Shown: positions 50,022 through 58,706 of the stretch, piece by piece
How the letters are laid out: each line of letters opens with the position of its first letter
How positions within the stretch are numbered: the first letter of the stretch is position 1
From: Dehalococcoidia bacterium
Lineage (GTDB): Bacteria > Chloroflexota > Dehalococcoidia > Bin125
DNA: 64,000 nucleotides
Assembly (NCBI GenBank): GCA_022826965.1
Contig: JAJDTU010000005.1
Coordinates: 62,001-126,000, forward strand
Direction of reading: 5' to 3'
Program-made: the position numbers and the translations under genes
The notes under the pieces: generated by a model
What the model was told of the DNA's origin: nothing
Seen by the model: the letters and a program-made list of their open reading frames with translations, nothing else
Database searches by the model: none

Positions 50022-51014
50022 CTACTCGTCGTCGAGCAGCGCGTCGACGAACGCTTCTGCGTCGAATGGCGCGATGTCGCCGAGTTGTTCGCCGGTGCCG
50101 GCGAAGCGTACGGGGATGCCGAGTTCCTCGGCGATGGCGAAGACGATGCCGCCCTTACTGGTACCGTCGAGCTTGGCGAGGCAGACGGCGGTGATGCCGG
50201 TGGCCTGCGAGAACTGACGTGCCTGGCTGAGGCCGTTCTGTCCGCTGGTGGCGTCGATCACGAGCAGGACCTCGTGAGGCGCGCCGGCGTGCCGCGACTC
50301 GACGACTCGGCGGACCTTGCCCAGTTCGGCCATGAGGTTTCGCTGCGTCTGGAGACGACCGGCGGTGTCGATGAGCACGACATCGGCCTGCCTGGCGAGC
50401 GCGGACTCGATGGCGTCGTAGGCGACGGCGCCGGGGTCGGCGCCTTGCTGATGCGCGACGACGGGCGCGTCGATTCGTTCGCCCCAGGTCTGTAGTTGCT
50501 CGATTGCGGCGGCGCGGAAGGTGTCGGCGGCTGCGAGGACGACGGACTTGCCCTCTTGCTGATAGGCGTGGGCGAGTTTGGCGATCGAGGTGGTTTTGCC
50601 AGCGCCGTTGACTCCGACGACCAGGACGACGTGAGGCAGCTCGGGGGAGCCGGCGCCGTTCCGCGCTTGCCACAGCGCACCGTCGGTCCGCGGACGCTCG
50701 AGTCCGTCGATCATTCGCTCTCGCAGCAACTGTCGAATGGATGAGGCGTCGAGGCCGCGCGATTCCTCGCGGAGCTCTTCCACCCATTGCGCCGAGGTGG
50801 CTCCGCCCACGTCTCCGAGGATGAGCGTTTCTTCGAGTTCCTCCCAAAAGTCCTCGTCGACGCGGGTGCGGGTGAAGACGCGCCTGAGCGCTCCGAGCTG
50901 GCCTTGCCTGGTGTTGGCGACGCTGCGGCGATACTCCTCGCGGACTTCCTGCGCGTCAACGTCGTCCGACTGAGCGTCGGCGTCGCGCCGGAGACGGCGG
51001 AACAGGCTGACCAT
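50022..51014 (-). CDS. ftsY: Signal recognition particle receptor FtsY
   Basis: SRP-GTPase receptor for co-translational membrane targeting. The 330 residues show the N-domain helices, then the GTPase motifs VVGVNGAGKTTSIAKLAHAY (P-loop), VVLAAADTFRAAAIEQLQTW, IDTAGRLQTQRNLMAEL and AKLDGTSKGGIVFAIAEEL. The acidic A-domain of E. coli FtsY is absent, as in many bacteria. Starts one base into the esterase stop (TGATG). Confidence 0.96.
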   Translation of the reverse strand: MVSLFRRLRRDADAQSDDVDAQEVREEYRRSVANTRQGQLGALRRVFTRTRVDEDFWEELEETLILGDVGGATSAQWVEELREESRGLDASSIRQLLRERMIDGLERPRTDGALWQARNGAGSPELPHVVLVVGVNGAGKTTSIAKLAHAYQQEGKSVVLAAADTFRAAAIEQLQTWGERIDAPVVAHQQGADPGAVAYDAIESALARQADVVLIDTAGRLQTQRNLMAELGKVRRVVESRHAGAPHEVLLVIDATSGQNGLSQARQFSQATGITAVCLAKLDGTSKGGIVFAIAEELGIPVRFAGTGEQLGDIAPFDAEAFVDALLDDE

Positions 51015-51679
51015 CAGCTGTCCGATCCGTCACGGAGCAGGCACTCGGCCAGCCAGGCGGAGAGATCGTGCATGCTCTGGCGGCCGATCTCGTGCTGCAT
51101 CGGGTATTCGCGGTAGTCAAGATTCATGCGCATCGCCTGGAGTCGATCACGGGAGTTGCGGCCGCGGTCTATCTCGACGAGCGGATCATTGGTTCCGTGC
51201 TGGACGAGGAGCGGCAGGTCGGGGGCGTTGATGTGGACATCGTCGGCCGCTTCGTCGGAGAGCCAGGTGGAGAGCATCGCAGCGCCGCGCCAGCGGTGCG
51301 GTTCGCTGAGCGCCAGCCGATATGCCAGTGAGCCGCCCTGGGAGAAGCCCAACAGCGCGACGCGTTCCGTATCGACGTTGTAGCGCTCGGAGGCTGAGTC
51401 GATGAAGGCGGAGAGCGCGGCGGCGACGCGCTCGAGTTCACCGTCGAGGGGACGGTCGTTGGGACCGCGCTGCATCCAGGTGAACATGGGTCCGTAGGAG
51501 TAGCCCGCGCCCTCGAGGCGGAACTCGGCCTGCGGGCAGATGACTTGCAGTTTTCCTTCGGCCAGCATGGGAGCGAGCGGGGCGAGGTCCTGGCAATGCG
51601 CACCGTGTCCGTGGAGGGCGACCAACGTGGGATGCGGACCGCTGCCGGCGGGCGTCCAGACGGCGTGTACGAAGTCCAT
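51014..51679 (-). CDS. Phospholipase/carboxylesterase-like alpha/beta hydrolase
   Basis: 221 residues: LVALHGHGAHCQDLAPLAPM (oxyanion hole), nucleophile elbow ALLGFSQGGSLAYRLAL, HGTNDPLVEIDRGRN (Asp), and a later EYPMQHEIGRQSMHD with the likely catalytic His. The set belongs to the YpfH/carboxylesterase-lysophospholipase group. It is inserted between smc and ftsY, which are often adjacent in bacteria. No special link to chromosome work is evident. Confidence 0.8.
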   Translation of the reverse strand: MDFVHAVWTPAGSGPHPTLVALHGHGAHCQDLAPLAPMLAEGKLQVICPQAEFRLEGAGYSYGPMFTWMQRGPNDRPLDGELERVAAALSAFIDSASERYNVDTERVALLGFSQGGSLAYRLALSEPHRWRGAAMLSTWLSDEAADDVHINAPDLPLLVQHGTNDPLVEIDRGRNSRDRLQAMRMNLDYREYPMQHEIGRQSMHDLSAWLAECLLRDGSDS

Positions 51680-51735
51680 GAGGATCAGGTTAGGGCAGGG
51701 CCGGCGGGAGACGTTAGGTCGAGGATCGCACCTTG

Positions 51736-54700
51736 TCAGGCGTCGCGGCGGGGTAGCTCGTCGACGCGGACGCTGAGGAGTCGACTGACGCCTGCGGCGC
51801 CCATGGTGACGCCGTAGATGCTGTGGGCCTGTTCGATGGTGCGTCGGTTGTGCGTGATGAGCACGAACTGGGTCTTCGCGGCGCGCTCCTGGAGCGCGGT
51901 GACGAAGCGCTCGACATTGGCCTCGTCGAGGGCTGCGTCGACCTCGTCGAGGATGCAGAAGGGGGCGGGTCGCACCTCGAGCAGCGCGAAGAGGAGGGCA
52001 ATGGCGGTCAGGGCGCGCTCGCCGCCGGAGAGCAGGCCGAGCGCCGAGACGCGCTTGCCGGGCGGCTGCGCCTTGATGTCGACGCCGAGTCGTCGGCGCT
52101 GTTCGGTTGATTCCGCTTCCTCGTCGGCGCCGATCGATTCCTCGGTCAGTACCAGCTGGGCTTTGCCGCCTCGGAACATGAGCTGGAAGTAGCGCTGGAA
52201 CGCCTCGTCGACCTGGCGGCAGGCTTCGCGGAAGCGGCTTTCGATCAGTTGCTCCAGGTCGTACTCGGCCTGGCGCAGGGACGCTTCCGTGTCTTCGAGG
52301 TCGGCGATCTGGGTCTCGATGCCCTGCCAGCGAGCCTGCTCGGACTCGAACTCGTGCGCGGCGCCGGGATCGACCGGTCCGAGACGCTGGAGTTTGGCCC
52401 TGGCCTCGGTGACGGAGGCGTGGAGCTCTGCCACGCTTGGAGCGGCGACGGCGACGGCGCTCGGAGCACGCAGGACGGCGGGCGACGCTCCGTTGCCGGA
52501 TCCATTGCCTGATCCATTGCCCGATCCGTTGCCAGTGTGATGGGCGGCGCCGTTGAGCTCGAAGGCCGCCTGCGCGGCGTGATGCAACGCGTTGAGGTCA
52601 ATGCCTTCTGCCGCGGCGTCGGCGGCGAGCCGTGCACGCGCGGACTCGGCCTCGCGCAAGGCGGCTGCGGCTTCGATGGCCTGTCGCTCGGCGTTCAGGC
52701 GAGCTTGCTGCGTGCCCTCGATCTCGGCGGCGGCTTGCGTGCGGCGGTCGTTGAGGAGGTCAAGGTGCTCTCGAGCGGTTTCGAGTTTGTCGGAATCGGA
52801 GGCGGTGGAAGCGGCGCGCTCCAACTCCGGTTCACGTTGACGGATGTTCGATTCGACGACTTCGAGTTCTCGTCTCAAGGAGGACAGTCGGGCGCGGTCG
52901 GATCGGGTTCGTTCTCGGGCCGTGTGCTGGGCTCTCGCTTCCGCGAGTTCGGCGGCGAGGCGGTCGCGCTCCTGCTCCAGTGCGCTGATGTCGATGGGGC
53001 TTCGCGAGCGAGCTTCTTGCAGCGCGTCGGTGGTCTGTTGCAGTTGTCGTCTCGCCTGTTCGAGCTTCGAGCGTAGCTGGGCCGCGGCGGATCGGACGGT
53101 GCGGCGTTCGGCCATGGTCGCTGAGCGGCGGCGATTGGCGGCTTCGAGCTCGGCCGCCGCTTCGGATGCTGTGGATCGTTGTTCGTCGAGTTCGGCGCTG
53201 GCGGCGGCGAGCGCGGCCTCGAGCTCGCTGAGCGGTGTTCCGGCCTGGCTCTCGGCGGTCAGCGCTTCCAGCTCGGTATTGATCTGGTCTCGCTCGGACC
53301 GGAGTTCGCTTAACTGGCTGACCAGTCGTCTTGCGCCGGGCTTTGAACCACCGGCCTGCACGAGGCCGTCGGGTCTGACCACGATCCCGGCGGGAGTGAT
53401 CGCGGTTCGTCCGCCGGCGGCGGCTTGCCGGGCGGCGTCGATTCCGTCGACGAAATCGACGGCGGCGATCAGGGAATCGACCAGCTCGGTGACGCGACCG
53501 GCATGGATGGCGGATACGCGCCCGGCGTCAGCTTCGAGGCCCAGCCGGGCGGCATTGATGGCCCCGTCGAGGCTGTCGTGAAGCGTGGCGTCCAGCAACT
53601 CGCCGAAGATGGCGTCGGCGCGGGCCGGGTCGTTGAGTCGTTCGTGCACGATCTTGCGGAGGGTGTCGGTGGGCGTGAGACGCTGCCGGAGCGCCTCGAT
53701 CTGAGCGTTGGTCTGGTCCATGCGGCGAGTGAGCGATGTGCGCTTCCGCTGTTGCTCGTCGAGTCCTTCTCGAGCATCCGCGAACTCTCGATGCGAGCGC
53801 TCGAGTGCCCGCTCGGATGACTGGTACGCCGTTTGTGAACTGCGAGCGCAGCGCTCAGCGTCGGCGACATCGCCAGCCGTGAGATGCGCCTGCACGGCGG
53901 CGGCCTTCCAACGGCGGACCAGTCGCTTTGCGTCGCTGCGGGCGATGCTCTCGTCGGACAGAGCGCGTTGATGGCGCGTGGATGCGATGGCCTGATCGCG
54001 TTCGAGCTGATCGCGGCGGTTCCTGGACTCGGAGAGGGAGCGGTTGATGTTGGCCAGGGCCGCCTGCGTGGTTTCGAGGTCGATGGCGGACGAAACGCCC
54101 GGCTCGCGGCCCAGGCGGGCGGACAGATCGGAGACCTCTCGACTGAGCCAGGAACGCTGCTGCTGATCGAGTTCCTGTTGGTGTTCCAGTGTTCGCAGTT
54201 GCGCTCTGGCAGCGCTCAACCTGGCTGCGGACTCGTCCACGGTGCGACGCGCGAGCGCGGCTTCGCGCTCGATTGCTGCGAGGGCGTTAGTCGCGTCGTC
54301 TCGACGGCGCTCGGCGTCCGCTCTGGCTGCCTCGGCCGACTGCGCGGCATCGTGCCGCAGGAGCAAGTCATGCTCCGACTCGGCTGCAGCAGCAGCGAAG
54401 TAGCGGCGTTGGGCTTCCTCGAGCTGGTGCTGGAGTTCCCCGAGTCGGCGAGCTCGGCGGGCGGAGCGCTCGAGACTCCTCAGTCTTGGCGCGAGTTCAT
54501 CGCGCAGCAGGCGAGCGCGTTCGAGATGTTCCCGGGCGCGGAGCCGGCGGCGGCGAGACTCCTCCATCTGGTGGCGATGCTGGCGAACGCCGCCGACTTC
54601 CTCGATCGCCTGGCGTCGCTCGTGCGGCCGCAGACGAAGCATCTCGTCAACGAGGCCCTGGCTCATCAGGGCGAAGCCGCCCGAGCCGAGGCCGCTGTTG

Positions 54701-55089
54701 CGGAACATGTCCTGCACATCCCTGAGACGGCCGACTCGGCCGTTGACTCGGATCTCCGATTGGCCGTCGCGGTGGACGCGACGGACGATTTCGACCTCGG
54801 CGGCGTCGAGTTCGAGCCAACGGTCGCTGTTGTCGAACTGGACGCGCACCTCGGCGAATCCGCTGGCGGCGCGGTCTCGGCCTCCCGAGAAGACAACGTC
54901 CTCGGCCCGCCTGGTACGCAATGCGCGGCCCGAGCCTGCGCCGATCGCCCAGCGGAGGGCGTCCATGACGTTTGACTTGCCGGAACCGTTGGGACCGACG
55001 ATCGCTGTGACAGGGTCGTCGAATTGCAGCGACGTTCGGGCGGCAAACGACTTGTAGCCATGCAGATCGACCGCCCGGAGTCGTGTCAT
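51736..55089 (-). CDS. smc: Chromosome segregation SMC ATPase
   Basis: 1,117 residues from ATG 55089 (the frame continues upstream to 55728, but those 213 codons lie within rnc). N-terminal head: YKSFAARTSLQFDDPVTAIV and the P-loop VGPNGSGKSNVMDALRWAIG. Long coiled coils flank a hinge (about residues 500-620, IHAGRVTELVDSLIAAVDFV). The C-terminal head has LLSGGERALTAIALLFALL and the Walker B LDEVDAALDEANVERF. A (Asn-Gly-Ser-Gly)n tract interrupts the C-terminal coil near residue 855, which is unusual. The ATG overlaps the rnc stop. Confidence 0.96.
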   Translation of the reverse strand: MTRLRAVDLHGYKSFAARTSLQFDDPVTAIVGPNGSGKSNVMDALRWAIGAGSGRALRTRRAEDVVFSGGRDRAASGFAEVRVQFDNSDRWLELDAAEVEIVRRVHRDGQSEIRVNGRVGRLRDVQDMFRNSGLGSGGFALMSQGLVDEMLRLRPHERRQAIEEVGGVRQHRHQMEESRRRRLRAREHLERARLLRDELAPRLRSLERSARRARRLGELQHQLEEAQRRYFAAAAAESEHDLLLRHDAAQSAEAARADAERRRDDATNALAAIEREAALARRTVDESAARLSAARAQLRTLEHQQELDQQQRSWLSREVSDLSARLGREPGVSSAIDLETTQAALANINRSLSESRNRRDQLERDQAIASTRHQRALSDESIARSDAKRLVRRWKAAAVQAHLTAGDVADAERCARSSQTAYQSSERALERSHREFADAREGLDEQQRKRTSLTRRMDQTNAQIEALRQRLTPTDTLRKIVHERLNDPARADAIFGELLDATLHDSLDGAINAARLGLEADAGRVSAIHAGRVTELVDSLIAAVDFVDGIDAARQAAAGGRTAITPAGIVVRPDGLVQAGGSKPGARRLVSQLSELRSERDQINTELEALTAESQAGTPLSELEAALAAASAELDEQRSTASEAAAELEAANRRRSATMAERRTVRSAAAQLRSKLEQARRQLQQTTDALQEARSRSPIDISALEQERDRLAAELAEARAQHTARERTRSDRARLSSLRRELEVVESNIRQREPELERAASTASDSDKLETAREHLDLLNDRRTQAAAEIEGTQQARLNAERQAIEAAAALREAESARARLAADAAAEGIDLNALHHAAQAAFELNGAAHHTGNGSGNGSGNGSGNGASPAVLRAPSAVAVAAPSVAELHASVTEARAKLQRLGPVDPGAAHEFESEQARWQGIETQIADLEDTEASLRQAEYDLEQLIESRFREACRQVDEAFQRYFQLMFRGGKAQLVLTEESIGADEEAESTEQRRRLGVDIKAQPPGKRVSALGLLSGGERALTAIALLFALLEVRPAPFCILDEVDAALDEANVERFVTALQERAAKTQFVLITHNRRTIEQAHSIYGVTMGAAGVSRLLSVRVDELPRRDA
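52490..52533. repeat. 12-bp tandem repeat in smc
   Basis: Nearly identical 12-bp units GGATCCATTGCC, TGATCCATTGCC, CGATCCGTTGCC plus a partial fourth. On the coding strand they encode a Gly-Asn-Gly-Ser repeat. Slippage could change the copy number between strains. Confidence 0.8.
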
Positions 55090-55817
55090 ACGGTCTGCTC
55101 CTCGAGCATCGCCAGGGCATGGCCGGCGGCGTCCATCTCGGCCGCTTGCTTGCTGCGCCCCACGCCCTCGGCCAGCGCGCGACCTTGCACTTCGACTATG
55201 GCGCGAAACGAGCGGTCGTGCGGCGGTCCGGTCTCTTCCACGATTGCGTAGGTGGGCTGTGCACCGTCCTGGGCCTGGACGAGCTGCTGGAGTTGAGACT
55301 TCGAGTCGGGTTCGACATCGTCCTCTGAGAGCGAATCCAGATTCGGGGCCAGCAGGCGCAGGATGACATCGGTGGCAGCGGCATCGCCACCGTCGAGCCA
55401 GACTGCGCCGAAGACGGCTTCGAGAGAGCGGCTCAATACGCTGAGGCGGTCTCGCGCGCCATCGTTGGAGATGCCTGCTCCCATGAGCAGGCATGGGCCC
55501 AGACCGATCTCGCGACCGATCCGTCCCAGGGTCTCGTTGCGCACCAGCTGCGAGCGGGCGACGGTCAGCCAGCCCTCTGCGGCTTCGGGGAAGATGAGAT
55601 AGAGCCGGCGGGCCACGACGGCGCCCAGGACGGCGTCGCCAAGGAACTCGAGACGTTCGTTGGATTCCAGGTCGGCCTCGGCGGCCTCGTTGAGATATGA
55701 GCGATGGATCAGCGCCTGCCTCAGGCACCGGTCGTCAGCGAACCGGTATTGGAGACGGTCCTGCAACGCCTCCAATAGCGTGGTTGCAGATGAACGGGGT
55801 CGGTCAATCTCGGACAC
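55086..55817 (-). CDS. rnc: Ribonuclease III
   Basis: 243 residues: catalytic motif NERLEFLGDAVLGAVVARRL (about 52-71), LSRSLEAVFGAVWLDGGDAA, and the C-terminal double-stranded-RNA-binding domain (YAIVEETGPPHDRSFRAIVE, SKQAAEMDAAGHALAML). Processes rRNA and structured RNAs. Overlaps smc by 4 bases (ATGA) and is divergent from the CCA enzyme across 28 bases. Confidence 0.96.
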   Translation of the reverse strand: MSEIDRPRSSATTLLEALQDRLQYRFADDRCLRQALIHRSYLNEAAEADLESNERLEFLGDAVLGAVVARRLYLIFPEAAEGWLTVARSQLVRNETLGRIGREIGLGPCLLMGAGISNDGARDRLSVLSRSLEAVFGAVWLDGGDAAATDVILRLLAPNLDSLSEDDVEPDSKSQLQQLVQAQDGAQPTYAIVEETGPPHDRSFRAIVEVQGRALAEGVGRSKQAAEMDAAGHALAMLEEQTV

Positions 55818-55845
55818 GCTGCATACCCACGAACTGACGGAGCGA

Positions 55846-57069
55846 GTGCTCCAGTCGATACGTCGGCGATCTCCTGCCGCCGAGACACTGCTTCATACGT
55901 TATGTCATTTCGCATCTGAGCGCGACGAGTCGCTGTTCGTGGTCGGAGGCCTGGTTCGAGACCTGCTGGTGGGCTCGGACGACCTGGACGCGAACCCGCT
56001 GGATATCGATCTGGCGATCGAAGGCGATCCTGAACGATACGTCCCGCTGCTCGCGGGGGCCGCGGCCGAGAGACCGGTTTTCCACGAGCGTTTCGGCACG
56101 GCGAGCGCGACTCTTGTCGACCACACGCGGATTGACCTTGCCCTGGCGAGGAGCGAGCGATATTCGTCCGCCGGGGCGCTGCCGTCGGTATCGGCCGCGC
56201 CAATCGATGTGGATCTGGCTCGGCGGGATTTCTCGATCAATGCGATGGCGTTGGCGTTGACGGGCGATCAGGCCGGCGCGTTGCTCGACCCGTTCGGCGG
56301 TATCGGCGACCTGGCGCGGCGGCGGATCAGGACGTTGCATCGGGAATCGTTTCGAGACGACCCAACCCGACTGATCCGGGCTGCACGCTATGCGTCGCGC
56401 ATCGGCGCGACGATCGAGCGACGGACGGCCGGCGATGCGGCGCGAGACGGTCATCATCTCGCAGCGCTGACGGCGGAGCGCTTCGGCGATGCGTGGCGGC
56501 TGCTGTTGGAGGAGCCGGACCCCTCGTCGGCGCTACGGGTTGCCCGGAGATTGAAGATCCCTCAATCGCGCGAGCCACGATGGACGTTGCCGGCGGCTGC
56601 GCTCCGCGCGTGCCGGTCGGCTGAGATGTTCTGGGCCGGCGTGGGCCTGCTGACGGACGATCCCGCGGTTTCGGACTGGCTGCCGAAGTCGGCGGCGACG
56701 CGGCGAGCGGAGCGCGACGCTTTCGACGCGGGTGTGTGGCTGCGGGGCAGACGGAGGAGCCTGGGCAACATTCGGCGGCCATCGCGGGTTGCAGACATGC
56801 TGAGCGCCGTTGCCGATCCGGCGCTTGAAGCGGCTGCGGAGCTATGGGACGGCCGTTCGGGGGCTGCGGTGTCCGGGTATCTGATTGGCCGGTCGGAGGT
56901 GCGCTCTCCGATCTCACCGTCCGCTCTGATTGCGCTCGGGATGCCGGCCGGACCGGGCGTGGGGGAAACGATCAGGGAGATCGAAGCACTGGTGTGGGAT
57001 GGCGAGCTCGACCCCGACGATCGCTCGGCTGTTGCTCGGTTGAAACAGCGGATACGATTGTCGCGATGA
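55846..57069 (+). CDS. CCA-adding enzyme / poly(A) polymerase family nucleotidyltransferase
   Basis: 407 residues from GTG 55846; the frame begins further upstream but would overlap rnc. Class II nucleotidyltransferase motifs: FVVGGLVRDLLVGSDDLDAN, the catalytic DIDLAIEGDPERYV, RRDFSINAMALAL, and the tRNA-head segment DDPTRLIRAARYASRIGATI. It adds or repairs tRNA 3' CCA ends or adds poly(A). The C-terminal half is divergent and no HD domain is evident. The start codon is uncertain (GTG 55780 is the other option). Confidence 0.87.
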   Translation: MLQSIRRRSPAAETLLHTLCHFASERDESLFVVGGLVRDLLVGSDDLDANPLDIDLAIEGDPERYVPLLAGAAAERPVFHERFGTASATLVDHTRIDLALARSERYSSAGALPSVSAAPIDVDLARRDFSINAMALALTGDQAGALLDPFGGIGDLARRRIRTLHRESFRDDPTRLIRAARYASRIGATIERRTAGDAARDGHHLAALTAERFGDAWRLLLEEPDPSSALRVARRLKIPQSREPRWTLPAAALRACRSAEMFWAGVGLLTDDPAVSDWLPKSAATRRAERDAFDAGVWLRGRRRSLGNIRRPSRVADMLSAVADPALEAAAELWDGRSGAAVSGYLIGRSEVRSPISPSALIALGMPAGPGVGETIREIEALVWDGELDPDDRSAVARLKQRIRLSR

Positions 57070-57410
57070 GTACCGACGCTTCCGTCTCCGAGGGCACGTG
57101 GCCGTGTGTTGTTTGCGGCGAGGCGGCCGGACCTGAAGCTCGCTCAGACTGTTATCGCTGCGGCGAATTTTTTCATCTGCGCCTGACGACGACGGCGACC
57201 GGACCTGACTGCGGCGATGTGTGGATCGACGACGAGGTCATGGCGCTGCAGTTCGCGTGTCGCAACTGCCTGGCCGAACAGGCCGGCGAGTCGCGGTCTG
57301 AGGTCGATGAGCCCCCCGCAGCGGAGCGCACAGCCGCGCCGTCCAAGCCCCGAGCGCGCCGAGCGAGCGGCGGCGCGACGGCACGCGATCTCGCCCGGCG
57401 GCGTCGTTGA
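57066..57410 (+). CDS. Small zinc-binding protein (PHD/ribbon-like), function unknown
   Basis: 114 residues from ATG 57066, overlapping the CCA stop (ATGA). Cysteine spacing CVVCGEAAGPEARSDCYRCG with FFHLRL, then CGDVW and CRNCLAEQ suggests a cross-braced treble-clef or PHD-like zinc site. A basic Arg/Ala/Pro tail follows. No family assignment. Confidence 0.55.
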   Translation: MSTDASVSEGTWPCVVCGEAAGPEARSDCYRCGEFFHLRLTTTATGPDCGDVWIDDEVMALQFACRNCLAEQAGESRSEVDEPPAAERTAAPSKPRARRASGGATARDLARRRR

Positions 57411-57411
57411 G

Positions 57412-57708
57412 ATGCCTCGTCAGCGACCCCGCCGACGCCGACGCCGCGGCAGCGCGACCGCTTCGCAACCACAGGTGTCGATTGACGATTCGCGCAAGGA
57501 ACGGGTCGAGAACACACGTCGCTGGTGGCTGCCGACGGCGGGGGTCGTGGCGGCGATGGGGCTGGGGATCTGGCTGGGATGGGCCTTCTCGGACTTCGGC
57601 GGCCTGGTGGAGCAGATCGTGCTGTGGGTGGGCGTGCTGATGGCGGGACTGGGCGGCGGGCGACTGTTCAGGCGATCCTTGCAGCGACGGCGCGACGGTG
57701 AGCGCTAG
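57412..57708 (+). CDS. Small Arg-rich two-segment membrane protein, function unknown
   Basis: 98 residues from ATG 57412. Strongly basic N-terminus (MPRQRPRRRRRRGSATASQP), then two hydrophobic segments (LPTAGVVAAMGLGIWLGWAF and VEQIVLWVGVLMAGLGGGRL) and a basic tail. Only one base separates it from the upstream stop. Its stop overlaps the stop of the convergent PPOX gene (57705). Confidence 0.5.
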   Translation: MPRQRPRRRRRRGSATASQPQVSIDDSRKERVENTRRWWLPTAGVVAAMGLGIWLGWAFSDFGGLVEQIVLWVGVLMAGLGGGRLFRRSLQRRRDGER

Positions 57709-58124
57709 TCGCGGGTCAGGTTGACGCCGCTGCCCTGCACGGAGTCGAGTCGGATGACGACGGCTGTACCGGTTCGCTCCATGTCGCGCTGTTTCTCAAG
57801 GTCGTGCTGACCTTCCCAGATGCGGTCGCGGTCCGCGGGATCAGTGGTCACGGCCGCCTGTCCGCGGAAGATGTAGAACTTGCGCGCCGGCATGTTGGTG
57901 TAGATCACCGCGACGTTGGGATTCTGAGCGATTGCCGCGAGCGTGGACGAGGTCTCGCCTCGCACCCAGATGGCCAGGGCGTCGTCGCCGAACGTCTGGG
58001 TGCTGCCGCGGAAACTGACGACAGGGAGTGAGTCGGCGCTGACGGCCATCATTGAGAGGGGGAAGCCTTCGTCGAGCGCGGCGTTGACCCGCTCGTGAAT
58101 CTCGTCAGGAAGCACCAGGGACAT
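57705..58124 (-). CDS. PPOX-class split-barrel flavin/F420-binding protein
   Basis: 139 residues of the pyridoxamine-phosphate-oxidase-like split barrel: FPLSMMAVSADSLPVVSFRG, ALAIWVRGETSSTLAAIAQN, VAVIYTNMPARKFYIFRGQA. Such small proteins bind FMN or F420 and reduce varied substrates. With cofD/cofC present, F420 use is plausible. Its stop overlaps the stop of the convergent membrane gene by 3 bases. Confidence 0.78.
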   Translation of the reverse strand: MSLVLPDEIHERVNAALDEGFPLSMMAVSADSLPVVSFRGSTQTFGDDALAIWVRGETSSTLAAIAQNPNVAVIYTNMPARKFYIFRGQAAVTTDPADRDRIWEGQHDLEKQRDMERTGTAVVIRLDSVQGSGVNLTRD

Positions 58125-58178
58125 CGTGGACTCCTCGGATTGCAGATGAAGTGGACGGAGTGGTCGCTAACGTGGTCG

Positions 58179-58706
58179 CTACGTTGTTCGCTGGGCGATT
58201 CGGCGTTGCATCCAGAGCGCGTCGCTCGGGAGACCCGTGGGCCAATCCTCAGGGCGGACGGCGACGTCGCGCAGCGGCGTGTAGCCCAAGCGTAACCAGA
58301 AGTAGAGCGCCACTCCATTGTCGGGCGGCAGGGGCGACAACGCGATCTGCGCGCCGGCCAGCTCGGCGGCCTGTTCGAGCAGGGGCACGGATGCGCCTCC
58401 GTAACCGTAGGCACGCCAGCGGGCGTCAATCGCGAGCCAGGTCCAGACCAGGGCGAGGGTATCCGTGCCGTCCGCCAACTTGATGAGGCGGCCGCACAAC
58501 GCGCCGACGATCTGATCATCGCCGTGTATCCACCAGCCCTGGTCGCCGTCGTCGAGGCGGTGGTCGATCAGGCATGGTTCGGCTCGACCGGCGATTGCCT
58601 GGGCGGCCTCGGCGAGCCACTCGGCGTGGACTCGTTCCGCTCCAAAGCGATGGATGGTTGCGCGCGCGCCGCGAACGGTCTGCGGCCAGTTGGCCGCGAA
58701 AATCAC
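58179..58706 (-). CDS. GNAT-family N-acetyltransferase
   Basis: 175 residues: DQIVGALCGRLIKLADGTDT, TWLAIDARWRAYGYGGASVP (the acetyl-CoA-binding A motif, R/Q-x-x-G-x-G/A as RAYGYGG), and VALYFWLRLGYTPLRDVAVR. Substrate unknown. Overlaps dinG by 4 bases (ATGA) and so is co-translated with the helicase. Confidence 0.85.
   Translation of the reverse strand: MIFAANWPQTVRGARATIHRFGAERVHAEWLAEAAQAIAGRAEPCLIDHRLDDGDQGWWIHGDDQIVGALCGRLIKLADGTDTLALVWTWLAIDARWRAYGYGGASVPLLEQAAELAGAQIALSPLPPDNGVALYFWLRLGYTPLRDVAVRPEDWPTGLPSDALWMQRRIAQRTT

Noticed and set aside
55090-55728. 213-codon N-terminal extension of smc
   Set aside because: It overlaps rnc in another frame. SMC proteins begin at the YKSF head segment, matching ATG 55089.
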